NCBI GenBank assembly: GCA_004352715.1 | Contig: SCFE01000086.1 | Location: forward strand, 483,424 to 547,423 | Reading direction: 5' to 3' | DNA: 64,000 nucleotides | From: Hofstenia miamia | Lineage: Eukaryota; Xenacoelomorpha; Acoela | In this document: one piece after another, positions 10,833-22,984 of the stretch | How positions within the stretch are numbered: position 1 is the first letter of the stretch | Layout of the letters: the number at the start of each line of letters is the position of its first letter | Translations under genes and position numbers: made by a program | The notes under the pieces: generated by a model | The model's database searches: none | What the model saw: the letters and a program-made list of their open reading frames with translations, nothing else | Told to the model about the DNA's origin: nothing

Positions 10833-12009
10833 CCATCGTGAACGAGATGCCTCACCTAGGCGTGGGAGACACGTTTCTCCGCTTGCTGAGGCCCGCATAC
10901 GAAAAAGAGGACGTCAAGAAGGTGCTGAGGAGAGTCTGATTCCTTGTGGGCGACATGTTGCTCCAAGACTTGGAGAGCCGATAGCACTGACGCAGACGCC
11001 CTCCACATCTCGCCCCTACGTGGGGAGACACGTTTCTCCACGTGCGCGAGAGGAGCTGGCAACCCCTACCTCACGAAATTTTGATTATAGAACACCCTTT
11101 AGAGTATTACAACCTGTAAATACCCCCCATATGAGCGACTCGATAGCCCCTTTGACCTCTTCTGCAGCCACTTCTACTATCTGATCACAAAAGACAGAAG
11201 AAAGAAAACAAAAGCTATCCAGAGTAGGCGACGAAACACTTCACCCTTACTTTATCGCAACGAGAAAAGCAATTGCAACTGTCCGCAAAAACATTTCAGA
11301 GGAGACCAAGGATCAACTTTGTCAGCAACAAGTCGGAAGCCATCAAAGCAAGCAGGACCAGCGAGTACAAAGCCGCACATGAAAAACTCATCGCAGGAGA
11401 CAACGCTGAGCACGTGTTCATTGATGGTAAATTAACGATAACTGATATTTTTACAAGTGGACTCGTGATCCATCAGCAACTGAGGACGATCCAGGAAAAA
11501 CTAGCTGTGGTACAACCCCGCGTCCTTATTCTCTTTCAGGCAGCCAGAGATCTCATGTGGATCAACAATGTTGAAACAGCGACCCGATACTACGATGTCA
11601 CCAAACGAATAGAGATCATCACAATGCTTTGAGCAAACGTCTCGGATCCAGAAGAAATGACGCTGAGCCAAGTCCAAGAGTACTGCTTGCTTTTCTTAGA
11701 CCACACCACCACAATGGGATCCCTTTGACAGGTTTTCCTTCACTTCTACCCAGACACTGAAATAAGCGCCAACGATGCTCACACCTCTGATATGGATGCA
11801 ACTATGATGCTCATGATTGCTCTGAAAGGCCTTCGACTCTACGAGCGGTTCTACGACACCTTCACTAGGCGGCTAAACAATCTCCGGAGAAGCTGTCCAG
11901 TCAGCAATCAGATGCCCACCATAAGGTTCCTAAGATTAAGAGACGAAGTGGTCATGCAATGGGAGGTGCTGATGCAATTAACTCGCGAAGCTAGCTATTC
12001 GAAAGTAAC
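10822..12009 (+). pseudogene. ORF3 after pol, unknown function, broken
   Basis: A third coding region whose ATG (10822) overlaps the pol stop by 11 bases; copy B keeps the same arrangement. The first part (10822-11184) is basic and Pro/Ser-rich and repeats a short motif three times: GRHVSP, GRHVAP, GRHVSP. Beyond a TGA (11182-11184) the frame continues, then shifts near 11320 into the frame carrying an alpha-helical-looking part (AAHEKLIAGDNAEHVFIDG, VQPRVLILFQAARDLMW) that has TGAs at 11630-11632 and about 11728, and runs to the gap. I see no signal peptide, membrane segment or known Env feature and do not recognise the family. It could include unrelated sequence beyond the element. Confidence 0.55.
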
Positions 12010-13009
12010 NNNNNNNNNNNNNNNNNNNNNNNNNNNNNNNNNNNNNNNNNNNNNNNNNNNNNNNNNNNNNNNNNNNNNNNNNNNNNNNNNNNNNNNNNNN
12101 NNNNNNNNNNNNNNNNNNNNNNNNNNNNNNNNNNNNNNNNNNNNNNNNNNNNNNNNNNNNNNNNNNNNNNNNNNNNNNNNNNNNNNNNNNNNNNNNNNNN
12201 NNNNNNNNNNNNNNNNNNNNNNNNNNNNNNNNNNNNNNNNNNNNNNNNNNNNNNNNNNNNNNNNNNNNNNNNNNNNNNNNNNNNNNNNNNNNNNNNNNNN
12301 NNNNNNNNNNNNNNNNNNNNNNNNNNNNNNNNNNNNNNNNNNNNNNNNNNNNNNNNNNNNNNNNNNNNNNNNNNNNNNNNNNNNNNNNNNNNNNNNNNNN
12401 NNNNNNNNNNNNNNNNNNNNNNNNNNNNNNNNNNNNNNNNNNNNNNNNNNNNNNNNNNNNNNNNNNNNNNNNNNNNNNNNNNNNNNNNNNNNNNNNNNNN
12501 NNNNNNNNNNNNNNNNNNNNNNNNNNNNNNNNNNNNNNNNNNNNNNNNNNNNNNNNNNNNNNNNNNNNNNNNNNNNNNNNNNNNNNNNNNNNNNNNNNNN
12601 NNNNNNNNNNNNNNNNNNNNNNNNNNNNNNNNNNNNNNNNNNNNNNNNNNNNNNNNNNNNNNNNNNNNNNNNNNNNNNNNNNNNNNNNNNNNNNNNNNNN
12701 NNNNNNNNNNNNNNNNNNNNNNNNNNNNNNNNNNNNNNNNNNNNNNNNNNNNNNNNNNNNNNNNNNNNNNNNNNNNNNNNNNNNNNNNNNNNNNNNNNNN
12801 NNNNNNNNNNNNNNNNNNNNNNNNNNNNNNNNNNNNNNNNNNNNNNNNNNNNNNNNNNNNNNNNNNNNNNNNNNNNNNNNNNNNNNNNNNNNNNNNNNNN
12901 NNNNNNNNNNNNNNNNNNNNNNNNNNNNNNNNNNNNNNNNNNNNNNNNNNNNNNNNNNNNNNNNNNNNNNNNNNNNNNNNNNNNNNNNNNNNNNNNNNNN
13001 NNNNNNNNN
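12010..13009. other. assembly gap of 1000 N
   Basis: Exactly 1000 N. The left side is ORF3 of copy A and the right side is mid-RT of copy B, so a 3' LTR and the 5' half of copy B would have to fit here, or the copies are not truly adjacent. Confidence 0.98.
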
Positions 13010-15682
13010 AAAGCGTACTGGCAGGTGCCTATGCGCCCTTCAGATATTGCTAAGACTGCATTCATCACCCCTTACGGGTTATACGAGTGGAAGTATATGG
13101 CCTTCGGCCTGTGTAACGCACCAGCTACCTTCCAATAATACGTCACTAAGATTCTGAAAGATGGTGCGAACCTCCTTGAACCAGGCATATCGGCCTATAT
13201 CGACGATATCTTGGTCGCAAGCCACACTTTTGAAGAGCATCTAGAGAAGCTTGGTCGAACCTTAGACTTACTACAGAGAGCGGGACTTAAAGTGAATGGA
13301 ACCAAGTGCACCCTGGTTCAAACCAAAGTAACCTTTCTGGGCCGCGTGGTTGAACCTGGAAAAATCTCAATTAAGAACAACGCGAAAGATTTTCTGGACA
13401 AAATAGAGATGCCAAAAACCTGCCGAGATGTCCAATGCTTAATGGGCTTCTTAAACTACTATGGTATGTTCATTCCCGACCTAGCTAACAAAACTAGAAC
13501 AATCTCGAATTTATTGAAAAAGTCCACCGAATTTAAATGGACTTGGCAAGAGCAAGAAGCTCTTGACGGAATAAAGAAAGAGCTTAAGAAAATACCATCT
13601 CTAAACACACCGGATTACTCAAAAGATTTCATCATCAACTGCGACGCTAGTGCAGTAGCAATCAGCGGAATCCTTAGCCAGGCCGTCAATGGTATCAAGA
13701 GCCCCGTACAATACTTTAGTCGGAAACTTCGGGCGTCCGAAAAAAATTATGGTGCCACAAAGTGCGAAATGCTTGCACTCGTAGAGTCTCTAAAAAAGTT
13801 TCGCTATTTCATACTTGGTCGCAAGTTCACAGTGTGAACCGACAACAGCGCACTGGCCTGGCTGAAGAAGTTCAGTGGCAACAAATCGAACATTGTCGCC
13901 AGATGGATAGAGTACCTCAACAACTTTACGTTCACTGTTAAGCATCGCCCCGGGAGGCTCCACTTGACCGCAGACTACTGGACAGCTCTCCCGAGCTACG
14001 AGCACAATCTAAAGAAACCAGGTGGTGAGCAGGTTCCTTTTTCCTTCATCCCACACACTGAATATCAACTGATACCGGAAATAAATGCTGATCAGAACGG
14101 AAAGCCAATCCTCGCCATTCTAATGCGAGAAGAAATTTCAGAGGAAGAAATAATCCGCCACCAACATCGCGATTGGATATTAGACCAAATAATGAAAAGG
14201 ATGAGAGATCCGTACTTTCCCACCTCCCTGGAGGTGAACTGATACTTCCACCACTACAACTGGCAAGTCACCGACAAAGGTCTGTTGTATGCCAAGAGTA
14301 AGAACAACAATTGCCTCGCCATCCCGGAGTATTTTAAACGGGACCTAGTACGGAGAGTCCATGAACGAGGCCACCTAGGCATTCTACAAAAGGAGAAGAC
14401 GTTCAACTCCTGATATGTCACCACAGGAATATGCGCTACAGTAATGGACGTTATCGATAAATGCAAAAAGTGCCTCTTGAACAACATCTACCACTTCCCT
14501 CAGCAATGAGCTGAGATGGAATCAAGATCTGCTGAGAGTCCTAACGAACTGGTCCACATTGATCTGGAGCAGTTATCTAAAGATGACGAAGGTTTCCAAT
14601 ATTTACTCGTAATAGTTGACCACTTCACCAAGTTTGCTCAGATGATTCCATTGAACAGCACGACTGCGGAGATGGTGGCTGAGAAGATCCTTAAAGAGTG
14701 GATCCTAAAATACGGTCTCATGCGCAAACTTGTTTCAGACAGAGGTCCGCAGTTCGAGAGCAACCTCCTGCGCGCTTTGAATAAAGAGCTAGAAATAGTG
14801 CACAAATTAACAACGGCTTACCATCACCAAGCAAATGGTTTGGTAGAAAGGCTAAATCGGACTCTCATCAAGCTGATCCGAGTGGCGCTGTCCCGAGCCG
14901 CTGGCAAACAGTGGAAACGCATTGTGGAATGTGTCGAATACTTCTACAACACCTCAGTTCATATGACAACTGGCATCAGTCCCTTCAAAGCTATGTTCGG
15001 CAGAGAGGCTGCTACGTCCTTAGCAATGATGTTTCCCAAATACACAGAGAGTGGTGTCGAAAACTATGTCAATAGATTGATGAATGACATGCAGCAAATC
15101 CATCTAACAATTTGTCAGAATACCAATCAGTCCAGTATCCGGCAAAAGAAAACTTTCAATAAGAAACTGTACGGTGAACCGCACAAACGCGGTGATAAAG
15201 TCTTTGCGTATCTACCTCGAATTATTACAGATAGTCATCAAGTAAGGAAGCTCGCTAACGATTGGCAGGGCCCCTTTACCATCGAAAAAGTGCTTGATCA
15301 TAACACATATACCTTAAACAACGGTAAAACGGTACACTTTCAAAGGCTTAAGAGAGCCATAAAGGATATTGAACACGTAATTATAGATGATAATAATGAA
15401 TTTACCCTAGTAGATAACGGTGTCGATGTGTATGAAAAATACGAAAATTTAACTAGTTTTTCCGAGGAGGATTTCTCCGACACCGAGTACAATTGTAACG
15501 ATATTAATACTGAGAATCTAGAACCACGTATGCTCCCCCCAAGAAGGGCGAGAACTACTTACGATCCCAACATTTGGGATTTAAGCCTTATCACTGCATT
15601 TAGGAATGAAAAAGACAAGTCGAAAAAGAGAGTCACCAGCTCCACCTGTCCGCCGTTGAGTGAGAAGGAGGATGGAAGGTAG
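13010..15682 (+). pseudogene. pol: pol 3' part of Ty3/gypsy copy B (RT-RH-IN), stops
   Basis: Collinear with 8160-10832 of copy A and differing at scattered sites. Starts inside RT ([10 protein letters not shown]) and keeps [21 protein letters not shown] and YIDD. RNase H has DAS and TDNS, so catalytic Asp residues missing in copy A are present. The HHCC finger is damaged. Integrase Asp (VHIDLEQ, VSDRGPQF) and Glu (ANGLVERLN) are intact, as is the GPF module. Stops: TAA 13136-13138, TGA 13835-13837, TGA 14240-14242, and TGAs near 14411 and 14507; most sit where copy A has a CGN arginine codon. The 3' 388 codons (14516-15682) are fully open. Confidence 0.92.
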
Positions 15683-15758
15683 CCATCGCGAACGAGATGC
15701 CTCACCTAAGCGTGGGAGACACGTTTCTCCGCTTGCTGAGGCCCGCATACGAAAGAGA
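15672..15758 (+). pseudogene. ORF3 start, copy B (cut by gap)
   Basis: Same start and same 11-base overlap with the pol stop as in copy A, including the first GRHVSP motif. It enters the gap after about 29 codons. Confidence 0.55.
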
Positions 15759-16758
15759 NNNNNNNNNNNNNNNNNNNNNNNNNNNNNNNNNNNNNNNNNN
15801 NNNNNNNNNNNNNNNNNNNNNNNNNNNNNNNNNNNNNNNNNNNNNNNNNNNNNNNNNNNNNNNNNNNNNNNNNNNNNNNNNNNNNNNNNNNNNNNNNNNN
15901 NNNNNNNNNNNNNNNNNNNNNNNNNNNNNNNNNNNNNNNNNNNNNNNNNNNNNNNNNNNNNNNNNNNNNNNNNNNNNNNNNNNNNNNNNNNNNNNNNNNN
16001 NNNNNNNNNNNNNNNNNNNNNNNNNNNNNNNNNNNNNNNNNNNNNNNNNNNNNNNNNNNNNNNNNNNNNNNNNNNNNNNNNNNNNNNNNNNNNNNNNNNN
16101 NNNNNNNNNNNNNNNNNNNNNNNNNNNNNNNNNNNNNNNNNNNNNNNNNNNNNNNNNNNNNNNNNNNNNNNNNNNNNNNNNNNNNNNNNNNNNNNNNNNN
16201 NNNNNNNNNNNNNNNNNNNNNNNNNNNNNNNNNNNNNNNNNNNNNNNNNNNNNNNNNNNNNNNNNNNNNNNNNNNNNNNNNNNNNNNNNNNNNNNNNNNN
16301 NNNNNNNNNNNNNNNNNNNNNNNNNNNNNNNNNNNNNNNNNNNNNNNNNNNNNNNNNNNNNNNNNNNNNNNNNNNNNNNNNNNNNNNNNNNNNNNNNNNN
16401 NNNNNNNNNNNNNNNNNNNNNNNNNNNNNNNNNNNNNNNNNNNNNNNNNNNNNNNNNNNNNNNNNNNNNNNNNNNNNNNNNNNNNNNNNNNNNNNNNNNN
16501 NNNNNNNNNNNNNNNNNNNNNNNNNNNNNNNNNNNNNNNNNNNNNNNNNNNNNNNNNNNNNNNNNNNNNNNNNNNNNNNNNNNNNNNNNNNNNNNNNNNN
16601 NNNNNNNNNNNNNNNNNNNNNNNNNNNNNNNNNNNNNNNNNNNNNNNNNNNNNNNNNNNNNNNNNNNNNNNNNNNNNNNNNNNNNNNNNNNNNNNNNNNN
16701 NNNNNNNNNNNNNNNNNNNNNNNNNNNNNNNNNNNNNNNNNNNNNNNNNNNNNNNNNN
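15759..16758. other. assembly gap of 1000 N
   Basis: Exactly 1000 N. The sequence changes from gypsy to unrelated AT-rich DNA across it. Confidence 0.98.
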
Positions 16759-17555
16759 ATTATTTAAATTACTAAGCCGATAGTTTTAGAGTAATGGCTA
16801 TTTTAATATTATGTAAATGCAGTTAGTGTCAATGCCCAGTTGCTTTACTTAACCAAAACAACAAACACTTTACAAAAATTGAGTTTAGGTCAGTTGCAAC
16901 TTGACTTGAGTGCACACACACTGAGTTAGGGTAAGGTACACATAATTAGTCCCAGTTGAGCTGAGATGGTGCAGTGGATTCAATCATTGTTCATGAAGGA
17001 GAGGAACTGTCTTGTGGAGATCAGCTTCGGGCAGTAGCCCACGGAAGAACAGAAGAGGAAACGTCACCCGGCTCCGTCACCTAAACAGTGATGGTCAATA
17101 TTCAATTAACATAACTAGTTAACAAAAAAGAAAAAGAGAAGAAGGTTGACAGTTCACTAAATTAGTAACTCCTCACCCACAATTTACAGAGTGATGATTA
17201 TCAGCAATAATACACGGCACAAATAGGCCAGGTGGAGGATGTTACAATATCTGAGTCAATGTAGTGAAGCACACAATAAATTTGGCTTCCTTCTACTGCA
17301 TATGGTCTTTTACAATTGTTTATCTATTAACCAAATTTAGAATCTTCAATTTTAAGATTTGGTAATGATAACTGTTGTTTAAGATCCAAGGACAAATTGG
17401 GAGGAAACTGCACCAGGTCTAGGGCAACAAATAGCTCTTTAATGGTGACAGCCTGAATTGTAGCCAGTTTAGGTTACAGTTAGGTGTAGGGAATAACATC
17501 TTTTATTCAATCTGGTCATACATGCACTTAATAATTACACCTTGCAAATATACTA
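16759..17555. other. AT-rich stretch, no gene
   Basis: No open frame or family recognised. A short less AT-rich patch at about 16960-17090 (GAGCTGAGATGGTGCAGTGG) has a weak A-box-like look and could be a SINE fragment; I see no matching B box. Confidence 0.4.
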
Positions 17556-17935
17556 TGCCATTGGTGAACATGAATGCACAGCAATTATGTGCCTGTCATT
17601 TATTATTTATTTACATGAGCTGAGACAAGAGAACTCTGAGATAAATTGTTTATTGAGCTAGAAATTAATACCTGAGACACACAATTAGCACCTTGGCAAT
17701 TAAGGATGGCTTCAAAGATTTGGCTTCAGCATGATGCCATGTGAATTGGTCACTGCTGGAGTTCTTTTTGGAATGGAATTTCTTTATTTGTTTGGAAAAA
17801 TCAGTGAACAACCAATGTAACTTGTCTGTTGGAATTCAGATCACTCTCTGCTATGGTAGACTTTGCAACCTTTCATCGAAACTTTTGAGTTACCCAGTAC
17901 CACTAGAGTAGCCAGAGCTCCCCTGCAATTCTACA
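17556..17935 (+). repeat. diverged Ty3/gypsy 5' LTR (old copy)
   Basis: A 380-bp segment that starts TGCCATTGG and ends TTCTACA like the LTR at 239-620, with much substitution between. It is the upstream end of the old gypsy copy whose pol pieces lie at 19.1-21.7 kb and 33.1-34.5 kb. The primer-binding site has decayed. Confidence 0.65.
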
Positions 17936-18129
17936 ATTTAAGCCAAAGCATACATCAATGAAGAACCACAATATTCATTGTTAACATGTTTATCATATCA
18001 CGGTTTTTCAACCAATAATTCTTTTTCATAAATTCAAATGTATTTCCATTGGCTGGTCAATCTATATATTCACTTCATTTCTTCAGATAAAATCATTATT
18101 CTTCTTCTACACAATTTTGTCTCTCACTT

Positions 18130-18769
18130 TTGCCAATGTCTGTTGAAACACTAGCATCCAGTTCACTGAGTAGCCTATTTGATGATCTATGTACAACTCC
18201 ACCACCCTCACATGGTTATAACCCACTAACTCAGGAGACGATTGCACCATCTGCNNNNNNNNNNNNNNNNNNNNNNNNNNNNNNNNNNNNNNNNNNNNNN
18301 NNNNNNNNNNNNNNNNNNNNNNNNNNNNNNNNNNNNNNNNNNNNNNNNNNNNNNNNNNNCACATGGTTATAACCCACTAACTCAGGAGATGATTGCACCA
18401 TCTGCGCCAGTTAAAGAAAAACGCAAGTCACAACACAAATGAAGATGTCCTACAGTCAATAACAATGCGATTGTCTTCCCCATCCCTGAGATGAGCGAGG
18501 ACGACAATGTTTTACAATGCTTAAACAATGTCAACTCCCAGCCACTACTATCATCACACACTTTTTCAAACACATGCCCTGCTAGCGAACTCCCGAAAAA
18601 ACAATGGTTTACAATTGAAGATGCGGTGTATTTGAACATGAGATATGGTATCACAGTAAAGATTAAACTCAGCAATGGGCTTTATTATTTTCTTCCTAGA
18701 TGTTATGTTAACGTGCTCAGTGAACACATATTTTTAACTGAGGGGACAAATAATTATTCTATCAAATAA
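18130..18769 (+). pseudogene. small gene with TKYG...LPR-type domain (third member), damaged
   Basis: A Ser/Thr-rich N-terminus (MSVETLASSSLSSLFDD) leads to a repeated GYNPLTQE segment on both sides of a 105-N gap, then a TGA at about 18440-18442. The same frame continues through 18769 with a C-terminal domain (WFTIEDAVYLNMRYG, VKIKL, YYFLPR). That pattern — a tryptophan, a (K/R)YG, a basic beta-like strand, then LPR — also occurs in the two genes at 23963-24274 and 29807-30295. I do not recognise the family or its function. It lies where gag of the old gypsy copy should be, so it is either part of that copy or a nested insertion. Confidence 0.5.
18255..18359. other. assembly gap of 105 N with 45-bp flanking duplication
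   Basis: The bases before and after the gap are the same 45-bp segment (ACATGGTTATAACCCACTAA...). This is either a tandem repeat in the gene or an assembly overlap that was not merged. Confidence 0.9.
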
Positions 18770-19140
18770 CTACTCAAAAAATGTGAACAAATTGATTTAA
18801 AAGGAATTGATATAAATTGATAGCACCTAATCATCAAATAAGGACGTTGAAAAGCCATAACACTATTTTCAATGTGCCAAGTAATTAAAATTGAACAATA
18901 GGGCACTGAGTGATTCTACATTAAAGCACATATTTACATTTATTTACTTGCATTCCATACTTCAACAATCTGAACTACACAGAAAACTAATCAAAATACA
19001 ACATAAATAAATGCATATATTTCTTCAAATTTATAATTACAATTTCATTGAAATCATGTCTCTAACAGTTTTTAATTTTTGGTGACCTTAAAAACTCTCT
19101 GTAGAGACCAACATCAAATTTGAAACAACATTCATGGAAA
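18770..19140. other. AT-rich stretch, no gene
   Basis: Nothing recognised. It is presumably decayed interior of the old gypsy copy. Confidence 0.35.
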
Positions 19141-21731
19141 AAAAATCAACCTAAACAAAATTTACTGTAATAAGTGTGGTCAAAAAGGCCACAACAATCC
19201 AAATTGTGCCAAAACAAATCTTATTGCCAATTACGGCTGTTACTATGCCAATTATAGTGACATTTATGAATAAAATTCCAAATCAGAGGAGGATTTAAAC
19301 TATAAATGACCTGACTCAAATCTCTGTAAGAATGGTTCTTGTAACAACAAATTTAAATAAGTATACCATCATCCCTGTGACAATTAATGGAATCATTATA
19401 CAAGCAACTGTAGACACTGGAACATCTGTATCCATAATTGCAGTCAACTGTGCAAACCAAATCAGAAAAAATATAAGTCACAAAAAATTACACAACCATC
19501 ATCTCAGGTGACTACCTTGACACCAAAGTCCTCCTCAAAAATTTCAAATTTAAATTCAGTCATTAGACTTTAATAGTCAATGCAACAATCCATGCCTTAA
19601 TTTATGAATTGAGATTAGAGAAAGACTTCCTCAAAAAATATCATTGCATCTTCATGGACAAAACCCTAATGATCAACCCAGCAAACAAGGATATTGCCAC
19701 TCATTTGCAAACTATTAATAATCAGAGATTACTTTATATCCTGTTAAAACCATCAAAATTGAGACATTTAGGTGGTGCTTCATTATGCTACAATTGAAAC
19801 AATCAACTTTATAATAAATAATCACCAAGGAATGAACACCAAAAAAGAAATAATATTAGCCTCCATCCTAAAATGTGATAAAATGCCACCACAGCTATTC
19901 TTAATATAAGTAATAGACTGATTACCTTAACACCAGAGAACATTAATGTCTTTGCAGCTCTGATAATCACTGTTGTAAATACAAAAATTATACTGATTCT
20001 ATCCCTTGAATTGATAGTGAAACCAACACTATTCCTACCATCAATAAAGAAACTCAACCACACCTAACACCTAATGAAATTGAACAATTAAATCAAATAT
20101 TTCAAAAGCATTGCTCTGTCTTTAACTTTGATACCATCAGCATAGGAAAAGTAATAGGTGAGGAGTGCTACTTTGATACCATCCATAATATGCCTGTATG
20201 CCAACCAGCACAACCAGTTCCTGAGCATCTAATACATGAGTACTTCAAGATTATTACAGATATATTTAACAACAGAATAATTCAACCTTCTAAATGCTTC
20301 ATAAAAAGTCTTCATCACACAGAACAATAAATACCCAGATAACAATTTTGGTTGTTTTTACGTTGTTTATGGTTGCTTCATTCTTTTGGTTGTTGCAGCA
20401 ACCACTAACATCATAATAACAACTTTAGTAAAAAATAATCAGTGAGCAGATGCTCACAAATTTAACTCAATTTGTTATTTTATTACTAGATCCTTTTATA
20501 TAAAAAAGGATTTGCAAAACCTTTTGTAAAATTTTTAATTTGTGAAAAATTATAATATATCAGATTAGTGAATTTTCAAAATAATTTATTCATGAATATT
20601 TGGACACCTTGACATTTACTGTTAAATATCATAAGTTACAATTGAGCTGAAGAGATTTTTCATGACTTAAGAAAGTACAATTTCAAAATTGTGCTTATTT
20701 TAAGATTTTTAAATTTTTGTTAAATNNNNNNNNNNNNNNNNNNNNNNNNNNNNNNNNNNNNNNNNNNNNNNNNNNNNNNNNNNNNNNNNNNNNNNNNNNN
20801 NNNNNNNNNNNNNNNNNNNNNNNNNNNNNNNNNNNNNNNNNNNNNNNNNNNNNNNNNNNNNNNNNNNNNNNNNNNNNNNNNNNNNNNNNNNNNNNNNNNN
20901 NNNNNNNNNNNNNNNNNNNNNNNNNNNNNNNNNNNNNNNNNNNNNNNNNNNNNNNNNNNNNNNNNNNNNNNNNNNNNNNNNNNNNNNNNNNNNNNNNNNN
21001 NNNNNNNNNNNNNNNNNNNNNNNNNNNNNNNNNNNNNNNNTATTTTAAGATTTTTAAATTTTTGTTAAATTTGGCAGATTTTTATGCTCATTGTTATCAT
21101 TTATATACAAGACATTCATTTAAATCTTTAACAAATGTTTGTATTGAATATGCTTAACAGTATCTCAAAGATAGTGGTCTGCTCTTTGTTGTGCCTGTGT
21201 TTGTTTAAACAGCAATGTTTGGACTGCTTAGCAATATAAAATTTTATTTTGCATACAAAAGTAATGCTAAAACAAGCATGTGACAACATAAAACAATGTT
21301 GTTACGACCTCAAAATATTGCTGTTTCATGAATAAAAAACAACCAAAAAGCAACCAAATGTGACGTTGTTGAAGCAACATTGTTTCGACCAATGAAATGG
21401 TACCATTTCAATGTTAAAACAACATTGTTTTTGACACATAAAACAATCACATAACAACCCCAAACAACATTGTTTAGACCTTAAATTGTTATCTGGGTAT
21501 TGCCTCTGCAAAGATTTTTGCAAGCTTAATGATATTATCAAAAAGGATGCATATCCATTATTATGCAATAAGGCAATTGCATACAATGCAAACCCAGAAG
21601 ACATACTTCAAAACTCTTGATCTCTGCAATGCATACAGGCAGGTATGGATGTGCACATCCAACATTGACAATACAGATTTCATCACTCCCTATGGATTCT
21701 TTGAATGGCTCTACATGACCTTTGGGATCTG
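19141..21731 (+). pseudogene. old gypsy copy: Gag knuckle, protease, first part of RT (interrupted)
   Basis: Short collinear coding remnants of a diverged gypsy. A CCHC knuckle CNKCGQKGHNNPNC lies at 19166-19207. The protease has VDTGTSVSII (DTG at 19413-19421), followed by a LRLEKDFLKKY stretch matching the LILGNDFLERN region of copy A. The RT N-terminus is at about 20060-20300. RT continues at 21500 (CLCKDFCKLND...KKDAYP; FKTLDLCNAYRQVWM; FITPYGFFEWLYMTFG), where a CCCAG element (20334-21497) interrupts it. It stops at 21731, where the 11.4-kb element begins, and resumes at 33150. Many stops; dead. Confidence 0.75.
20334..21497. mobile_element. CCCAG-ended short inverted-repeat element, copy 1
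   Basis: Starts CCCAGATAACAA and ends TTGTTATCTGGG, with TA on both sides (20332-20333 and 21498-21499). Removing it and one TA restores the RT frame (NKY|CLCKDFCKLND against EKYRLCINFRKLND in copy A), which fixes the ends. It contains a 315-N gap (20726-21040) flanked by a duplicated 30-bp segment, so true length is probably near 800 bp. It has no coding capacity. Confidence 0.8.
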
Positions 21732-22200
21732 AGTAGTTATAGCAGCAGCAAGGAGGTTCCACTTTTTTCTGATTGGTCAAGAGGAGGAGGCAAAGAGGTT
21801 CCACTTTTTTCTGATTGGTTGAGAGGGGTGGCCCTTGACCTGAGATGCCATGGCTATTGCTGGAGAAGTTTTAATGAGGTCATGGAAGTTATTTATCTGG
21901 CCTAATTTAGTTATATTTTCCCACATTAACTTACTTTTTTAGATTTATTTTCCCACATTTACTTACTTTACATGTATTACTTTCCCACATTAACCTACTT
22001 TACATGTATTACTTTTCCACACTTACTTACATTTTAGTTTTACTTTCCTACATTTACTTACTTTACATGTATTACTTTCCCCCATTAACTTACTTAGTTT
22101 TACTTTCCCACATTAGCTTACATTTTTTAGTTTTACTTTCACACATTACATACTTATTTTACATACTTGTTTTTATTACTTATTTTACATACGTGTTTTT
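21732..22200. repeat. left terminal inverted repeat with subterminal array
   Basis: The outer end holds two copies of a segment around GGTTCCACTTTTTTCTGATT. At about 21903-22195 follows an array of related units of the form TTTCCCACATTAACTTACTT alternating with TTACATGTATTAC. It pairs with 32700-33149. Confidence 0.75.
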
Positions 22201-22984
22201 TTAATAATATACATGATATTGGAAATACCACATTAATCTAAATTAATGGTTAATATACAAGTCAAACAAGATGACATTCACAATATAAAACACATGACAA
22301 TTAAATGTTTAAACAAATTCAATTAAAAATTAACAAACAAACAGCATTTCTATAAAGTCTATAATAAATTTAAGATTTGACAGTAAATTTGCAGGAATTT
22401 ATTAAAATAAAATTATGTTTTTTAATGAAATATCTGTAAAACTAACTAGAGGTAATATTGCACAAAAGCATTAAGAATCAAAAACAATATCTAAGGTTTA
22501 ATTATAAAAATAGCTTACCAAAAAGTTTGAAATCTTTCAGAGTAGTTGTCTTTGTTTCATAAATGTGAAATTCCATTATGCCAGCTGTGTATATTCATAT
22601 GTGTAGAAAGTTGCATGCTTCATAGACAATGTCAACATAAATTTTAAATATGGTCATTGTTCAATTGCAAGAATGTAAACACAGTACAAACATGTGAAAT
22701 TGCATTATACCACTCTATGTATAAATTTGCATGCTTTCATAGAGAGTGTCAATATTCTATTGTTCAAATGTTTGAATCAGAGAGATAATAATACTTGTTA
22801 GACACATCAATCGCAAAAATAAACATACTTGTTTGCAGTCACTGTCTCTGGTAAAAGTGAAATAGATATTTTTCAATATGTATTTTTCATTGAATTCAAG
22901 AATAAAATATTTGCAAATATGAAATTTAATATGAAACTTTTCAAGATTGTTGATAACATGTTTTTGTTAATATAGTATTAAAAA

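Larger units (their letters stand above)
4467..12009 (+). mobile_element. Ty3/gypsy retrotransposon copy A (5' LTR to ORF3, truncated by gaps)
   Basis: The best-preserved member of the window's main LTR-retrotransposon family. Order: LTR, primer-binding site, leader, gag with a CCHC knuckle, protease, reverse transcriptase, RNase H, integrase with a GPF module, then an extra ORF3. Pol order RT–RNase H–integrase places it in Ty3/gypsy. No chromodomain or envelope-like protein is recognisable. The 3' LTR is not visible because a gap follows. It carries several stops and is presumably dead, though much of each frame is open. Confidence 0.9.

Noticed and set aside
6754-11632. Alternative genetic code or general TGA readthrough, because many breaks are TGA
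   Set aside because: The NSE4 exon and intact Tc1 gene use standard stops, and most TGAs match CGA/CGG in the sister copy.
21529-22204. Open frames in and beside the palindrome ends (also 33077-33298)
   Set aside because: They are RT remnant joined to terminal-repeat DNA, or subterminal repeats; no independent coding signal.
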